A DNA stretch of 64,000 bases from Novosphingobium endophyticum. Its GTDB lineage: Bacteria; Pseudomonadota; Alphaproteobacteria; Sphingomonadales; Sphingomonadaceae. The first letter of the stretch is position 1. Every line of letters starts with the position of its first letter. Of the stretch, positions 9,295 to 18,647 are shown one piece after another. The notes beneath the pieces were generated by a model. The model was given only the letters and a program-made list of their open reading frames with translations, had not been told where the DNA came from and made no database searches. The position numbers and the translations under genes are program-made. The stretch covers positions 248,001 to 312,000 of the forward strand of contig NZ_BMHK01000001.1 in NCBI RefSeq assembly GCF_014640675.1, in the 5' to 3' direction.

Positions 9295-10224
9295 ATGCAG
9301 GACGATCTGGAACATTGTGACCCCAAGCAGCGCGTGCTGCTGGTGACCGGCATGCTCGGAGCAGGCAAGACCACCGCGCTGCGCGTGCTGGAAGACCTCG
9401 GCTGGGAGATCATCGACAACTTTCCGATCCGCTTGCTGGAAGGCCTAATCGAAAGCTCGCCCAACGGCGGTCCCGGACCGCGCCCCCCGCTGGCGATCGG
9501 GTTCGATTCGCGCACCCGTGGCTTCAATCCCCAGCAGATCATCAGCCAGGTGCAGGGCCTCGACGAGCGCGAGGAGTTCGAGCTGACAACACTCTTCCTG
9601 GATTGTTCCAGCAGGGAACTGGAGCGCCGCTACAACGAGACGCGCCACCGCCATCCACTTGCCTCCGACGCCCCGGCCTCTACCGGAATCCGCGCCGAGC
9701 GCGAACTGCTGGCGCCGTTGCGCGGCTGGGCGGACCTGCTGATCGACACGACCGACTTCACCTCGAACGACCTGCAACGATCGGTTCGCGAAAGATTTGC
9801 GTCGAGCGCGCCGGACGACGTGACGGTGACCGTCTCCAGCTTCGGCTTCGCGCGCGGCATGCCGCCGCTGGCCGACCTGGTGTTCGACGTCCGGTTTCTG
9901 GAAAACCCGCACTGGGACGAACAGCTGCGGCCGATGACGGGGCAGGAAGCGCCGGTCGGCGATTACATCCGCAAGGACCCTGGCTACGAGGAGGCCTTCG
10001 CGCGCATTCGCGACCTGCTGCTCATGCTGCTTCCGCGCTATCGAACGCAGGGCAAGGCCTATGTGCACATCGCATTTGGATGTACCGGAGGGAGACACCG
10101 CTCGGTTTTCATGGCGGAACAGATCGCTGCGGCCTTGCGTCAGGAAGGATTTTCCCCCACATTGCTGCACCGCAACCTGGGCTCGCGAGCAGCCGATCTT
10201 CTGGAAGGAGGTCCGCGGCGGTGA
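9295..10224 (+). CDS. rapZ: RNase adapter protein RapZ (YvcJ family nucleotide-binding protein)
   Basis: P-loop protein of 309 aa. In E. coli RapZ guides RNase E to GlmZ and senses glucosamine-6-phosphate; YvcJ-type homologues bind and hydrolyse nucleotides. Visible are the Walker A GMLGAGKTTALR (about residues 20-31), EIIDNFPIRLL, the FLDCSSRELERRYNETRRHP-type stretch (here with RHRHP), SFGFARGMPPLADLVFDVRF, and the C-terminal RNA-binding half with IAFGCTGGRHRSVFMAE. The ATG at 9295 gives the family's usual length; reading frame upstream of it overlaps hprK and is not family-like. It sits between hprK and the PTS genes as in other alphaproteobacteria. Confidence 0.93.
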   Translation: MQDDLEHCDPKQRVLLVTGMLGAGKTTALRVLEDLGWEIIDNFPIRLLEGLIESSPNGGPGPRPPLAIGFDSRTRGFNPQQIISQVQGLDEREEFELTTLFLDCSSRELERRYNETRHRHPLASDAPASTGIRAERELLAPLRGWADLLIDTTDFTSNDLQRSVRERFASSAPDDVTVTVSSFGFARGMPPLADLVFDVRFLENPHWDEQLRPMTGQEAPVGDYIRKDPGYEEAFARIRDLLLMLLPRYRTQGKAYVHIAFGCTGGRHRSVFMAEQIAAALRQEGFSPTLLHRNLGSRAADLLEGGPRR

Positions 10225-10279
10225 AGAACAAGTGTAAATCCCAGGTGCGATCAGAGGTATTTCGGAGCGCCCTTCCCGC

Positions 10280-10684
10280 ATGATCGGTATGATCCTGGTC
10301 ACTCACGGCAATCTCGCCGAGGAGTTTGTTCACGCCATGGAACACGTGGTGGGCGATCAGACGGCGGTGGAGACCGTGTGCATCGGTCCCAATGACGACA
10401 TGGAACGCCGACGCGGCGAAATCGCCGATGCCATCGCAGCGGTCGACAGCGGCGAAGGCGTTGTCATCCTGACGGACCTTTTCGGCGGAACGCCCTCCAA
10501 CCTGGCGATCTCGCTGATGCAGGCGGGAAAGATCGAGGTCATTGCCGGCATCAACCTGCCCATGCTGATCCGCTTGGCAAAGGCGCGCCGTTGCATGTCG
10601 GTGCGCGATGCGGCGGTGGCCGCGCGCGATGCCGGAAAGAATTACATAACCATAGCTTCGGAATACCTGGGACAGGATGCATGA
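10280..10684 (+). CDS. PTS system mannose-type EIIA component
   Basis: A stand-alone EIIA(Man)-fold protein of 134 aa. The phosphorylatable His9 is in MILVTHGNLAEEF, and the fold signatures VILTDLFGGTPSNLA and NLPMLIRLA follow. No EIIB or EIIC membrane permease is nearby, so this is likely a regulatory rather than transport PTS protein, receiving phosphate from HPr. The stop overlaps the HPr reading frame by 8 nt. In sphingomonads and rhizobia the gene is part of the conserved chvI-chvG-hprK-rapZ-EIIA-HPr cluster. Confidence 0.93.
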   Translation: MIGMILVTHGNLAEEFVHAMEHVVGDQTAVETVCIGPNDDMERRRGEIADAIAAVDSGEGVVILTDLFGGTPSNLAISLMQAGKIEVIAGINLPMLIRLAKARRCMSVRDAAVAARDAGKNYITIASEYLGQDA

Positions 10685-10967
10685 CCGCATGATCGACTGC
10701 CGTGAGACGGTGCTCATCGTAAATAAACGCGGCCTTCATGCCCGCGCCAGCGCCAAGTTCGTCAATCACGTCGCCGACCTCCCGCCATCGGTCACGGTAA
10801 CGGTCGTCAAGGACGGCACCGAAGCAGCCGGCGGATCAATCCTGGGCCTGATGATGCTGGGCGCGGCAAAGGGTGACAGGATTGAAATCGCCTGTTCCGG
10901 CGACGGTGCCGACCGGGCGCTCGCCACGCTCGCCTCGCTCGTCAGGGAAGGCTTCGGCGAGGATTGA
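10677..10967 (+). CDS. ptsH: Phosphocarrier protein HPr
   Basis: 96 aa, slightly longer than the about 88 aa of classical HPr. The phosphotransfer His21 lies in NKRGLHARASAKF, and the HprK-target serine is Ser54 in AAGGSILGLMMLGAAKG. An alternative start at Met5 would shorten the protein by four residues. No enzyme I gene follows; it must be elsewhere. The presence of HprK, EIIA and HPr together argues for a phosphorelay that reports carbon or nitrogen status to the ChvG/ChvI system rather than sugar uptake. Confidence 0.95.
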   Translation: MHDRMIDCRETVLIVNKRGLHARASAKFVNHVADLPPSVTVTVVKDGTEAAGGSILGLMMLGAAKGDRIEIACSGDGADRALATLASLVREGFGED

Positions 10968-11779
10968 TCTTGGCCCCGCGCCGTACCATCACCGGATTTT
11001 CCAACCCGCTGGTCAAGTTCCTGCGCTCACTGCGCGAGAAGAAGCACCGCAAACGGGAACAGCGCTTCCTTGCCGAGGGACTGCGCCTGCTGACCGATGC
11101 GCGCGAGAGCGGGATCGTGCCGGAAATGCTCGTCATGGCGGCGGGCCGCGAACCTCACCCGCTGCTCGATGCGCTGGAGGAGGCCGTTGGCGCCGCCGGC
11201 GGCGAGATCGTCGAGATGGATGTCGAGATCCTCGCCAAGGTCACCGGCAAGGACAATCCGCAGGCCGTCGCGGGCGTCTTCGCCGAGTTCGACACACGCC
11301 TTGCTGGCATCGACCGCCACGCCGCGCCGATCTGGCTGGTGGCCCAGGCTCTGCGCGATCCCGGCAATCTCGGGACGATGCTGCGCACCGGCGACGCGGT
11401 CGGTGCGGGCGGGCTGATCCTGATCGACGATTGCGCCGATCCCTTCTCGGTCGAGGCGGTGCGTGCCAGCATGGGCGCCATCTTCACCCAGAAGCTGGCC
11501 GTGGCGCGCTGGGATGAGTTCATCACCTGGCTGCGGCAGGACGAAGGCCAACTCGTCGCCGCTTCGCTGCGCGACTCGACCGACTATCGCAAGGCGCCGT
11601 ATGCCGCGCCGTGCTTCCTCATGGTCGGCAACGAATCGCAAGGATTGCCGCACGCCTACGAGGATGCCTGCGACCTGCGTGTGACGATCCCCATGCGCGG
11701 CCGTGCCGACAGCCTCAACGCCGCCGTGGCCGGCGCCGTCCTCGCCTACGAGGCGCTGGCACATCTTGCGACGAACTGA
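10964..11779 (+). CDS. RNA methyltransferase, TrmH/SpoU family (23S rRNA type)
   Basis: SPOUT methyltransferase of 271 aa that should use S-adenosylmethionine to methylate a ribose 2'-OH in rRNA or tRNA. It has an N-terminal substrate-binding domain (HRKREQRFLAEGLRLL, about residues 26-41), then the SpoU motifs QALRDPGNLGTMLRTGDAVG (about 128-147), ASMGAIFTQKL, FLMVGNESQGL and the C-terminal IPMRGRADSLNAAVAGAV knot. A TTG start overlaps the HPr stop; the next TTG, 6 nt on, is equally possible. The exact nucleotide target is not readable from the sequence. Confidence 0.9.
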   Translation: MILAPRRTITGFSNPLVKFLRSLREKKHRKREQRFLAEGLRLLTDARESGIVPEMLVMAAGREPHPLLDALEEAVGAAGGEIVEMDVEILAKVTGKDNPQAVAGVFAEFDTRLAGIDRHAAPIWLVAQALRDPGNLGTMLRTGDAVGAGGLILIDDCADPFSVEAVRASMGAIFTQKLAVARWDEFITWLRQDEGQLVAASLRDSTDYRKAPYAAPCFLMVGNESQGLPHAYEDACDLRVTIPMRGRADSLNAAVAGAVLAYEALAHLATN

Positions 11780-11829
11780 GGGCGTTTGTTAATCCGGATA
11801 TCATCTGCCGGGTGTACAATGACCGGGTC

Positions 11830-12252
11830 ATGCACCGCCTGGTCCTCCTCCTCGCCTGCACTCTCGGCATCGCGGGATGCAACGCGGGGGCCGATGGCGG
11901 CTCGCACCTGACCGGCAGCACCTGGCATTTCGAACGGATCGACGGGGAACGCCCCGCTTCCGAGGCGGCCAGCCTGACCTTCAGCAAGGATCACATCGGC
12001 GTCAAGGTGGGATGCAACCGTCTCGGCGGCCCTTGGAGAATGGGCGAAGAGCGGCTCATCGCAGGCCCCTTCACGCAAACCGAGATGGCGTGCCCAACGC
12101 CGGCCTGGAGCCAGGAGAAGGCGGTCGGATCGCTCCTCGTCGCCACCCCGCGTATCGAGGTCGAAGGTAACCGGATGACCCTGCAATCGCGCGGACACAC
12201 CGCACAACTGGTGCGAAAGCACACGCCGGATTCAGACGCGAAAGACAGGTAA
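11830..12252 (+). CDS. META-domain lipoprotein (HslJ-like)
   Basis: Small secreted lipoprotein, 140 aa. A signal peptide ends in the lipobox LGIAGC (mature Cys about residue 17). The single META domain shows GSTWHFERIDG, ASLTFSKDHIGVKVGCNRLGG and TQTEMACPTPA. HslJ-type META proteins are linked to heat or novobiocin resistance in E. coli, but function is generally unknown. The ATG at 11830 is chosen because it begins the signal peptide. Confidence 0.85.
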   Translation: MHRLVLLLACTLGIAGCNAGADGGSHLTGSTWHFERIDGERPASEAASLTFSKDHIGVKVGCNRLGGPWRMGEERLIAGPFTQTEMACPTPAWSQEKAVGSLLVATPRIEVEGNRMTLQSRGHTAQLVRKHTPDSDAKDR

Positions 12253-12266
12253 AGACTGGCCAGCGC

Positions 12267-13751
12267 CTATTCGGCGGCGGCGGGCAATGCTTCTCCATCG
12301 CCATCCCCTTCAGCGACCGCTTCGACACCATAGCGGGGTGACGACTCGATCTGCGGCACGTCATCGATCTCGCGCTTGCCGATCTCGATGTGCTTGTCCT
12401 TCAGGCGGCGGCCCGTGGAGAGCACGTTACGTTCGAAGCTGCCGACGAACTTGTTGTAGTTGTTGACCGCCGTTTCGAGGCCGGAGCCGACGCGCTTCAT
12501 ATGTTCGGCGGCGACGGCGAGCCGGTCGTAGAGTTCGCCGCCCATGCGGCCGATCTCCCGCGCCTCGCGGGCAAGGCCGTCCTGACGCCAGACCTGCGCG
12601 ACGGTGCGGGCAATGGCGACGAGGTTGGTCGGCGTCGCCAGCAGGACCCGGTTACGGAAGGCGAAATCCCACAGTTCCGGATCGTATTCCAGGGCCGCGG
12701 CCACGAAGTGCTCGCCGGGCACGAACATCACGACATAATCGGGCGCATCCTCGAACTGGCTCTGGTAGCTCTTGGCGCCCAGCGTCTGGACGTGATTGCG
12801 CATCGAGGCGACATGCTGGCGCAGCGCGGTGTCGCGGGCGACATCATCCTGTGCCTCGAACGCTTCCTGATAGGCATTGAGCGAGACCTTGGCGTCGATC
12901 ACCAGACGCTTCTGGCCGGGAATGTTGACGATCGCATCGGGCCGTAGCCGGCCGTCCTCGGTCTCGATCGAATGTTCGGTGACGAAATCGGTATGCTCGG
13001 TAAGGCCGCACTGTTCGAGCACGTTCTTGAGTTGCTGCTCGCCCCACCGGCCGCGCGCCTTGGGCGCATTGCGCAGCGAGTTGCCCAGCCGCGCCGCCTC
13101 CTCGCGCACCTTTTCCTGCCCTTCACGCATCGACTGGATCAGCCCGGTGAGCTGGCCGAACGAATCGACCCGCTTGGCCTCCAGCGCCTGCACCTGTTCC
13201 TCGTAGCTCTTCAGCCGGGCGCCGACCGGTTCGAGCAGCGAACGGAGGCGCTCGGCATTGGCCTTCTCGGTTTCCTCGAAGCGGGCGCCCGCGCGGCGCA
13301 GGAACGCCTCCTGCGCGCCTTCGAGCACCTTGGCCCCGGCATTCTCGAATTCCTTGCGCAGCACTTCCTGCGCCTCGATCAGCAGGCGTTTCTGCTCGTC
13401 AAAGTTGGCGGTCTTCTCGCGCAACGTAGCGAGTTCCTCGGCCAGCGCCCGCTTCTCGCCCTGGTGCAGGTCGATCGCCGCCGCATGTTCGGAGCGCAGG
13501 CGTTCCAGCGTGCCGGCGTGCTCCGCGCGCACGCCTTCTAGAGCGCGGGCAAGATCGTCGGCGCGCCTCGCCTTCTCGCTTTCGGAGGCGAGGTCCACGA
13601 TCGCCTTGCGGAACTTTTCCTCGACGTCCTTGAGCTCACGTTCCCGCGATTCGGTCTGCCCCCGTGCTTCGGCAAGCGGCCTGACGCCCAGGAACCAGCC
13701 GATTCCCAAGCCAATGACGAGTGCGACGATAGCAACGACGACGAGTTCCAT
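12267..13751 (-). CDS. rmuC: DNA recombination protein RmuC
   Basis: 494 aa. An N-terminal membrane anchor (VAIVALVIGLGIGWFLG) is followed by a long charged coiled coil (about residues 30-220) and the RmuC core with KARGRWGEQQLKNVLEQCGL (about 236-255), LVIDAKVSLNAYQEAFEA and VMFVPGEHFVAAALE. RmuC limits inversion at short inverted repeats in E. coli and carries a restriction-nuclease-like fold. It is convergent with the META lipoprotein gene and transcribed away from nothing shared with def. Confidence 0.93.
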   Translation of the reverse strand: MELVVVAIVALVIGLGIGWFLGVRPLAEARGQTESRERELKDVEEKFRKAIVDLASESEKARRADDLARALEGVRAEHAGTLERLRSEHAAAIDLHQGEKRALAEELATLREKTANFDEQKRLLIEAQEVLRKEFENAGAKVLEGAQEAFLRRAGARFEETEKANAERLRSLLEPVGARLKSYEEQVQALEAKRVDSFGQLTGLIQSMREGQEKVREEAARLGNSLRNAPKARGRWGEQQLKNVLEQCGLTEHTDFVTEHSIETEDGRLRPDAIVNIPGQKRLVIDAKVSLNAYQEAFEAQDDVARDTALRQHVASMRNHVQTLGAKSYQSQFEDAPDYVVMFVPGEHFVAAALEYDPELWDFAFRNRVLLATPTNLVAIARTVAQVWRQDGLAREAREIGRMGGELYDRLAVAAEHMKRVGSGLETAVNNYNKFVGSFERNVLSTGRRLKDKHIEIGKREIDDVPQIESSPRYGVEAVAEGDGDGEALPAAAE

Positions 13752-13866
13752 TCCGGCAGCCTATCCGGAACGTTTCAGGAACGCCAGCCTCCACCGAAAG
13801 CTATCAACAGTCAAACGGGTCCTCGCCTCCGCAGGGGGAACGAAGGCGAGGTCAATGGCCGAAGGA

Positions 13867-14436
13867 TCAGGCTGCCTTGCGCAACTTGTCGAGCTTCTTG
13901 AGCGCCATCTGCCGCTTCAGGCGCGAGAGATGGTCGATGAAAAGAATACCTTCGAGGTGGTCCATTTCGTGCTGGAGACAGGTGGCCATGAGGCCCTCCA
14001 TTTCCTCCTCGTGGGTCTTGCCCTCGATATCCTGCCAGCGCGCGCGAATGCGGGCCGGACGCTCCACGTCGGCGTAGATCTCGGGCACGGAAAGGCACCC
14101 TTCCTGATAGACCGAGTGCTCTTCCGAAGGATCGAGGATCTCGGGATTGATGAATATCCGCGGTTCCTTCTTCGTCGGCTGGTGCGTGTGGGCGTGGCCG
14201 CCGTGCGCCGTGCAGACTTCAGGCTCCGCGGCCGGATCCTCCGGCTGGAGGTCAATTACCAGCACGCGCAGCGGCACGCCCACCTGGATCGCGGCAAGGC
14301 CGATGCCGGGGGCGTCGTACATCGTCTCGAACATGTCCGCGACGAGCGTCTTCAGATCGTCGTCGAACTTGTCGACGGGCGATGAGACCTGCTTCAGGCG
14401 CGGGTCGGGAACTTCAAGGATCTCGCGTATAGCCAT
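13867..14436 (-). CDS. def: Peptide deformylase
   Basis: Removes the N-formyl group from nascent proteins. 189 aa. The three family motifs are present: GIGLAAIQVG (about residues 45-54), QEGCLSVPE (zinc Cys) and HEMDHLEGILF (HExxH zinc site). A histidine-rich insert, THQPTKKEP preceded by AHGGHAHTH, lies between motifs 1 and 2. The ATG at 14436 starts MAIREILEVPDPRL, the standard deformylase N-terminus. Unlike many genomes, fmt is not directly downstream but 0.7 kb away on the other strand, with recR between. Confidence 0.96.
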   Translation of the reverse strand: MAIREILEVPDPRLKQVSSPVDKFDDDLKTLVADMFETMYDAPGIGLAAIQVGVPLRVLVIDLQPEDPAAEPEVCTAHGGHAHTHQPTKKEPRIFINPEILDPSEEHSVYQEGCLSVPEIYADVERPARIRARWQDIEGKTHEEEMEGLMATCLQHEMDHLEGILFIDHLSRLKRQMALKKLDKLRKAA

Positions 14437-14509
14437 GGATCGCAGATAAGCGCGCTGCCGCGATTTCGCAATAATGACGATGCACGGGATTCGCGATGAG
14501 AGTGATCGG

Positions 14510-15106
14510 TCAGCCGACGGGCCGCCGCGCCCGGATCGCCTGCGCCAGCGTGCCTTCGTCGAGATAATCGAGCTCGCCGCCGACCGGAAGGCCATGCGCG
14601 AGCTGGGTCACGCGCACCGGGTAGGCCTCCAGCCGTTCCGCGATGTAGTGCGCAGTGGTCTGGCCTTCGAGCGTGGCATTCATGGCCAGGAGCACTTCGT
14701 CGATGCCGCCTTCGGCGATTCGGGCCAGCAGGCGGTCGATGGTCAGATCCTCGGGCCGCACCCCGTCGAGCGCCGAGAGCCGGCCGCCGAGGACGTGGTA
14801 CTTGCCGGTGAACAGCCGCGCCCGGTCTAGCGCCCACAGGTCGGCCACTTCCTCGACCACGCAGATCGAGCGGACATCGCGGCGCGGATCGGCACAGATG
14901 CCGCAGGGATTCGAGGTATCGATATTGCCGCAGACATCGCATTCCACCAGCGTCTCGCGCACGGCGGCGAGCGCTTCGAGGAGCTGGACCAGCGAAGTCT
15001 CGCGCCGCTTGATCAGCCAGAGCACCGCGCGTCGGGCCGAACGGGGGCCGAGGCCGGGAAGGCGCGACAGGGCGGCGGTAAGGGTCTCGATCTCTTGCGA
15101 TGCCAT
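14510..15106 (-). CDS. recR: Recombination mediator protein RecR
   Basis: Part of RecFOR, which loads RecA on gapped single-stranded DNA. 198 aa, the usual size. It shows the helix-hairpin-helix start [19 protein letters not shown] (about residues 13-31), the C4 zinc finger [16 protein letters not shown] (about 57-72), the Toprim domain starting [13 protein letters not shown], and the C-terminal [20 protein letters not shown]. The gene is divergent from fmt. Confidence 0.96.
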   Translation of the reverse strand: MASQEIETLTAALSRLPGLGPRSARRAVLWLIKRRETSLVQLLEALAAVRETLVECDVCGNIDTSNPCGICADPRRDVRSICVVEEVADLWALDRARLFTGKYHVLGGRLSALDGVRPEDLTIDRLLARIAEGGIDEVLLAMNATLEGQTTAHYIAERLEAYPVRVTQLAHGLPVGGELDYLDEGTLAQAIRARRPVG

Positions 15107-15164
15107 GGCTCGGGAGATAGGGCCTGCCGGGCGTCAGAGGAAGCCCGCCGGAGAAGTCCCCCAC

Positions 15165-16073
15165 ATGCGTATCGTCTTCATGGGAACCCCCGATTTCGCC
15201 GTGCCAGCTCTCGCCGCACTGATCGAGGCGGGATACGAGGTGGTGGCCGCCTATACCCAGCCCCCGCGTCCGGGCGGCCGGCGCGGCAAGGAGCTGACGC
15301 CCTCCCCCGTCCACAAGGAAGCCGAATCGCGCGGGATCGAGGTGCGCCATCCGGTTTCGCTGAAAGGCGCCGAAGAGCAGGCTGCTTTCGCCGCGCTCGG
15401 CGCCGACGTGGCGGTAGTGGCCGCCTATGGCCTGCTGCTGCCGCAGGCGATTCTCGATGCGCCGCGCCTGGGGTGCCTCAACATCCACGCCTCGATCCTG
15501 CCGCGATGGCGCGGCGCGGCGCCGATCCAGCGCGCGATCCTTGCGGGCGATCCGACCACGGGGGTGACGATCATGCAGATGGAGGCGGGCCTCGACACCG
15601 GGCCGATGCTGGCCACGCTGCGCACCGTTATCGACCGCAAGACGGCGGGTGAGCTGACGGCGGAGCTGGCCGAAAAGGGCGCGCGGCTTCTGGTCGCCAC
15701 GCTGCGCGATCTTGCGGTCCACCGCCCCGTCCCGCAACCGGATGACGGCGTGACTTACGCGAAGAAGATCGACAAGGCCGAAGCGCAGCTCGACTTCACC
15801 GGTCAGGCCGCGCAGGCCGAACGGCAGGTGCGCGCTTTCGCTCCCGCGCCGGGCGCCTTTTTCGAACTGGACGGTGAACGCTACAAGGTCCTCTCCGCGG
15901 AACTCTCCGATGCCATGGGCATTCCGGGCACGACGCTCGACCACCAGCTCACCATTGCCTGCGGCACCGGCGCCATCCGTCCGAGCCGTGTCCAGCGCGC
16001 CGGACGCCCCGCCATGACGACCGCCGATCTCCTGCGCGGCCGGCCTGTGCCGGCGGGCACGCGGATCGCCTGA
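15165..16073 (+). CDS. fmt: Methionyl-tRNA formyltransferase
   Basis: Formylates initiator Met-tRNA using 10-formyl-tetrahydrofolate. 302 aa starting [16 protein letters not shown]. The catalytic-domain signature [20 protein letters not shown] followed by [20 protein letters not shown] (Asn/His active site) is at about residues 85-125, with [17 protein letters not shown] next and a C-terminal OB domain ([20 protein letters not shown]). I start at 15165; the longer frame upstream overlaps recR antisense. Confidence 0.96.
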   Translation: MRIVFMGTPDFAVPALAALIEAGYEVVAAYTQPPRPGGRRGKELTPSPVHKEAESRGIEVRHPVSLKGAEEQAAFAALGADVAVVAAYGLLLPQAILDAPRLGCLNIHASILPRWRGAAPIQRAILAGDPTTGVTIMQMEAGLDTGPMLATLRTVIDRKTAGELTAELAEKGARLLVATLRDLAVHRPVPQPDDGVTYAKKIDKAEAQLDFTGQAAQAERQVRAFAPAPGAFFELDGERYKVLSAELSDAMGIPGTTLDHQLTIACGTGAIRPSRVQRAGRPAMTTADLLRGRPVPAGTRIA

Positions 16074-16077
16074 GCGG

Positions 16078-16608
16078 TCAGGCCCGTTCCGGCAGCCTGC
16101 CCCCCGGAAACGGCTCACTCGCCCAGCGTTCCTGCGCTGCGCGGACCTTTTCGGCGTCCTTTTCCCAGGCCGCGACCGGCTTGTCCCGGATGCGGATGTT
16201 GAAGCTGTCGGTCGCGCGGAATTCGATCACTTCCGCGCCTTCAGGCCCGGCGCTGTAGCCATAGGGAACCTCGCTGCCGACGAAGAACCCGTCCCCCGCC
16301 GCCAGCGTCTCCGAACCGAGCTGGATGCTGCCGGCGACGATGTAATAGAGGCAGTCGCAGTCGTGAGAGTGGAGAGGCAACGGAAAGCCGCTTTTCAGCC
16401 AGAGACGGGACAGGCTCATGCCCGGACGCCGGTAGGGCACATCCACCTGCTCGCCCCGTTCCATGCCTGCTTTCATGATCCGGGGCATGACGGCCAGGAG
16501 ATTGGGCGCCTCTCCCTCCCTGGTCATGCACCCGCATTCGTCGAGCGTGGGCGCGTCGGCGCCCCGGAATATCTCGAAACGCGGCGCTTCGGCTTGTTCC
16601 TCGGCCAT
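16078..16608 (-). CDS. Cupin-domain protein
   Basis: 176 aa. A single cupin barrel with the metal-binding motif [20 protein letters not shown] (residues about 88-107), then [20 protein letters not shown]. The first cupin histidine pair is HSHD and the usual Glu position is Cys-rich, so metal binding may be unusual. ATG 16608 has AAAGGA upstream. It is convergent with fmt and has no operon partner, so the substrate cannot be guessed. Confidence 0.75.
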   Translation of the reverse strand: MAEEQAEAPRFEIFRGADAPTLDECGCMTREGEAPNLLAVMPRIMKAGMERGEQVDVPYRRPGMSLSRLWLKSGFPLPLHSHDCDCLYYIVAGSIQLGSETLAAGDGFFVGSEVPYGYSAGPEGAEVIEFRATDSFNIRIRDKPVAAWEKDAEKVRAAQERWASEPFPGGRLPERA

Positions 16609-16709
16609 CCCGGCATCCTTTCCCGTTATTTGCCCCGCATGGTGCCAGTCATCGACGCAGGGGCCAAGCCGTTTGCATGAGCCCCGCGGTCCTGTATCGG
16701 CGTGGCGAA

Positions 16710-17456
16710 ATGACGCGCTTCGCACTCACCCTGGAATTCGACGGCGGCCCCTTCATGGGCCTGCAACGACAGGCGCATGGCCCCTCGGTCCAGCAGTGCG
16801 TCGAGGAGGCGATCCACGCGGTCACCGGCGAGCGGGTTACCATGCATGCCGCCGGGCGCACCGACGCGGGCGTCCACGCCCTGGCGATGCGCGTCCATGT
16901 CAACATCGCAAAGGCCTTCACGCCCTTCCGCCTGACGGAAGCGATCAACGCCCGGCTGCGGCCGAACCCCATCGCCGTCATCGCCTGCGAGGAAGTGCCG
17001 GATGACTGGCACGCGCGCTTCTCCTGCATCGGCCGCGCCTATCTCTACCGCATCGTTAACCGCCGCGCACCCCTGACGCTGGAGCGCGGACGGGCGTGGC
17101 AGGTGGCAAAACCGCTCGACGCCGAGGCCATGCACCGCGCGGCGCAGGCGCTGGTGGGGCGGCATGACTTCACCACCTTCCGCTCGGTCCATTGTCAGGC
17201 GCAAAGCCCGCTCAAGACGCTCGACCGGCTCGATGTGCGCCGCGAAGGCGATCTCGTGCTGGTGGAGGCCGACGCGCGCAGCTTCCTCCACCATCAGGTG
17301 CGATCGATGGTGGGATGCCTTGCTCTCGTCGGCATGGGCCGTTGGGACGAAGCGCAAGTGGGCCAGGCCCTCGCCGCGCGTGACCGGCAGGCGCTGGGAC
17401 TCAACGCGCCGCCGGACGGGCTGTACTTCGTGCGGGCCCTTTATCCGACGGAGTAG
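16710..17456 (+). CDS. truA: tRNA pseudouridine(38-40) synthase TruA
   Basis: Isomerises uridines 38-40 in the tRNA anticodon arm. 248 aa from the ATG at 16710 ([21 protein letters not shown]). The catalytic Asp is in the [16 protein letters not shown] motif (about residues 47-62), and [18 protein letters not shown] is near the C-terminus. An in-frame ATG at 16677 would add 11 unrelated residues. Confidence 0.96.
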   Translation: MTRFALTLEFDGGPFMGLQRQAHGPSVQQCVEEAIHAVTGERVTMHAAGRTDAGVHALAMRVHVNIAKAFTPFRLTEAINARLRPNPIAVIACEEVPDDWHARFSCIGRAYLYRIVNRRAPLTLERGRAWQVAKPLDAEAMHRAAQALVGRHDFTTFRSVHCQAQSPLKTLDRLDVRREGDLVLVEADARSFLHHQVRSMVGCLALVGMGRWDEAQVGQALAARDRQALGLNAPPDGLYFVRALYPTE

Positions 17457-17483
17457 TCAAACCCCGATGAGGCAGCCAACCCC

Positions 17484-17588
17484 GTCATCCCGGACTTGCT
17501 CCGGGACCGGTGGAGGTCCTTCGGCATCTCCTCTCGGCGGGGCTGCATGTAACCATGGCCACCGGTCCCGGAGCAAGTCCGGGATGAC
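17484..17588. repeat. Long inverted repeat, REP-like intergenic element
   Basis: Two perfect 30-bp arms (17484-17513 and 17559-17588) separated by 45 nt, lying between the convergent truA and cobS genes. Each arm is itself partly symmetrical around CCCGGACTTGCTCCGGG. A shorter relative with the same GTCATCCCGG...CCGGGATGAC ends is at 25784-25812, so this belongs to a dispersed palindromic family. It could also act as a bidirectional transcription stop, though there is no T run. Confidence 0.85.
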
Positions 17589-17591
17589 GCT

Positions 17592-18584
17592 TCACACCTT
17601 GCCGACCACGCTTTCCGGCAAGTCCGTGCCGAACACGCGCTGGTAGTACTCGGCCACCATCATGCGCTCGGTCTCGTCGCACTTGTTGAGGAAGGTGAGG
17701 CGGAAGGCGAAGCCGACATCCTTGAAAATCTCGGTATTCTGCGCCCAGGTAATCACCGAACGCGGGCTCATCACCGTCGAGATGTCGCCGTTCATGAAGC
17801 CCTGGCGCGAGAAGTCGGCAACCTTGACCATGTCGGCGATCGTCTTGGGGTCGACGCCCGGAACCTTCTTGTGGACGATGTCGACCTCGACCTCTTCTGG
17901 CAGGTAGTTGAGGCCCACGACGATGTTCCAGCGGTCCATCTGGCCCTGGTTGATCTGCTGCGTGCCGTGATACAGGCCCGAGGTGTCGCCGAGACCAACG
18001 GTGTTGGCGGTCGAAAAGAGGCGGAAATACTTGTCCGGCCGGATCACGCGGTTCTGATCGAGCAGCGTCAGCTTGCCCTCGGTCTCGAGAATGCGCTGGA
18101 TCACGAACATCACGTCCGGACGGCCCGCGTCGTACTCGTCGAACACCAGCGCTACCGGGTGCTGCAGCGCCCAGGGCAGCAGGCCTTCACGGAACTCGGT
18201 GACCTGAAGCCCGTCGCGCAGGACGATCGCGTCGCGTCCGATCAGGTCGATGCGGCTGATATGCGCGTCGAGGTTGATGCGGATGCACGGCCACTTGAGC
18301 CGCGCGGCGACCTGCTCGATGTGAGTCGACTTGCCCGTTCCGTGATAGCCCTGGATCATGACGCGGCGGTTGAAGGCAAAGCCGGCCAGGATCGCCAGCG
18401 TCGTGTCCGGATCGAATACGTAGGCCTCGTCGATATCGGGCACGCGCTCGTCCGCCTCGGAAAACGCGGGCACTTTCATGTCGATATCGATTCCGAACAT
18501 TTCGCGGACATCGATCTCCGTGTCGGGAGCGGCAAGGCGCGTGGAATCGCGACGATCGTTCTTGATGATGGCAGAGTCAGTCAT
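17592..18584 (-). CDS. cobS: CobS-like AAA+ ATPase (cobaltochelatase subunit CobS)
   Basis: 330-aa MoxR/CobS-type AAA+ ATPase. It shows Walker [20 protein letters not shown] (about residues 76-94), Walker [13 protein letters not shown] (about 145-156), sensor [18 protein letters not shown] and the arginine-finger region [11 protein letters not shown]. In aerobic cobalamin synthesis CobS with CobT powers cobalt insertion by CobN. CobT and CobN are not in the window, although cobT usually follows cobS; here the gene ends at a REP-like repeat and truA. Confidence 0.88.
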   Translation of the reverse strand: MTDSAIIKNDRRDSTRLAAPDTEIDVREMFGIDIDMKVPAFSEADERVPDIDEAYVFDPDTTLAILAGFAFNRRVMIQGYHGTGKSTHIEQVAARLKWPCIRINLDAHISRIDLIGRDAIVLRDGLQVTEFREGLLPWALQHPVALVFDEYDAGRPDVMFVIQRILETEGKLTLLDQNRVIRPDKYFRLFSTANTVGLGDTSGLYHGTQQINQGQMDRWNIVVGLNYLPEEVEVDIVHKKVPGVDPKTIADMVKVADFSRQGFMNGDISTVMSPRSVITWAQNTEIFKDVGFAFRLTFLNKCDETERMMVAEYYQRVFGTDLPESVVGKV

Positions 18585-18647
18585 TGCGAAACCCGCCTAA
18601 AGGACCCGGCGCTGCACCGCAATAAGGTTTGCGGCCAGGGTCACCCG

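Noticed and set aside
14394-16118. 574-codon reverse frame across def, recR and fmt
   Set aside because: Covers three well-supported genes in other frames and has no family similarity.
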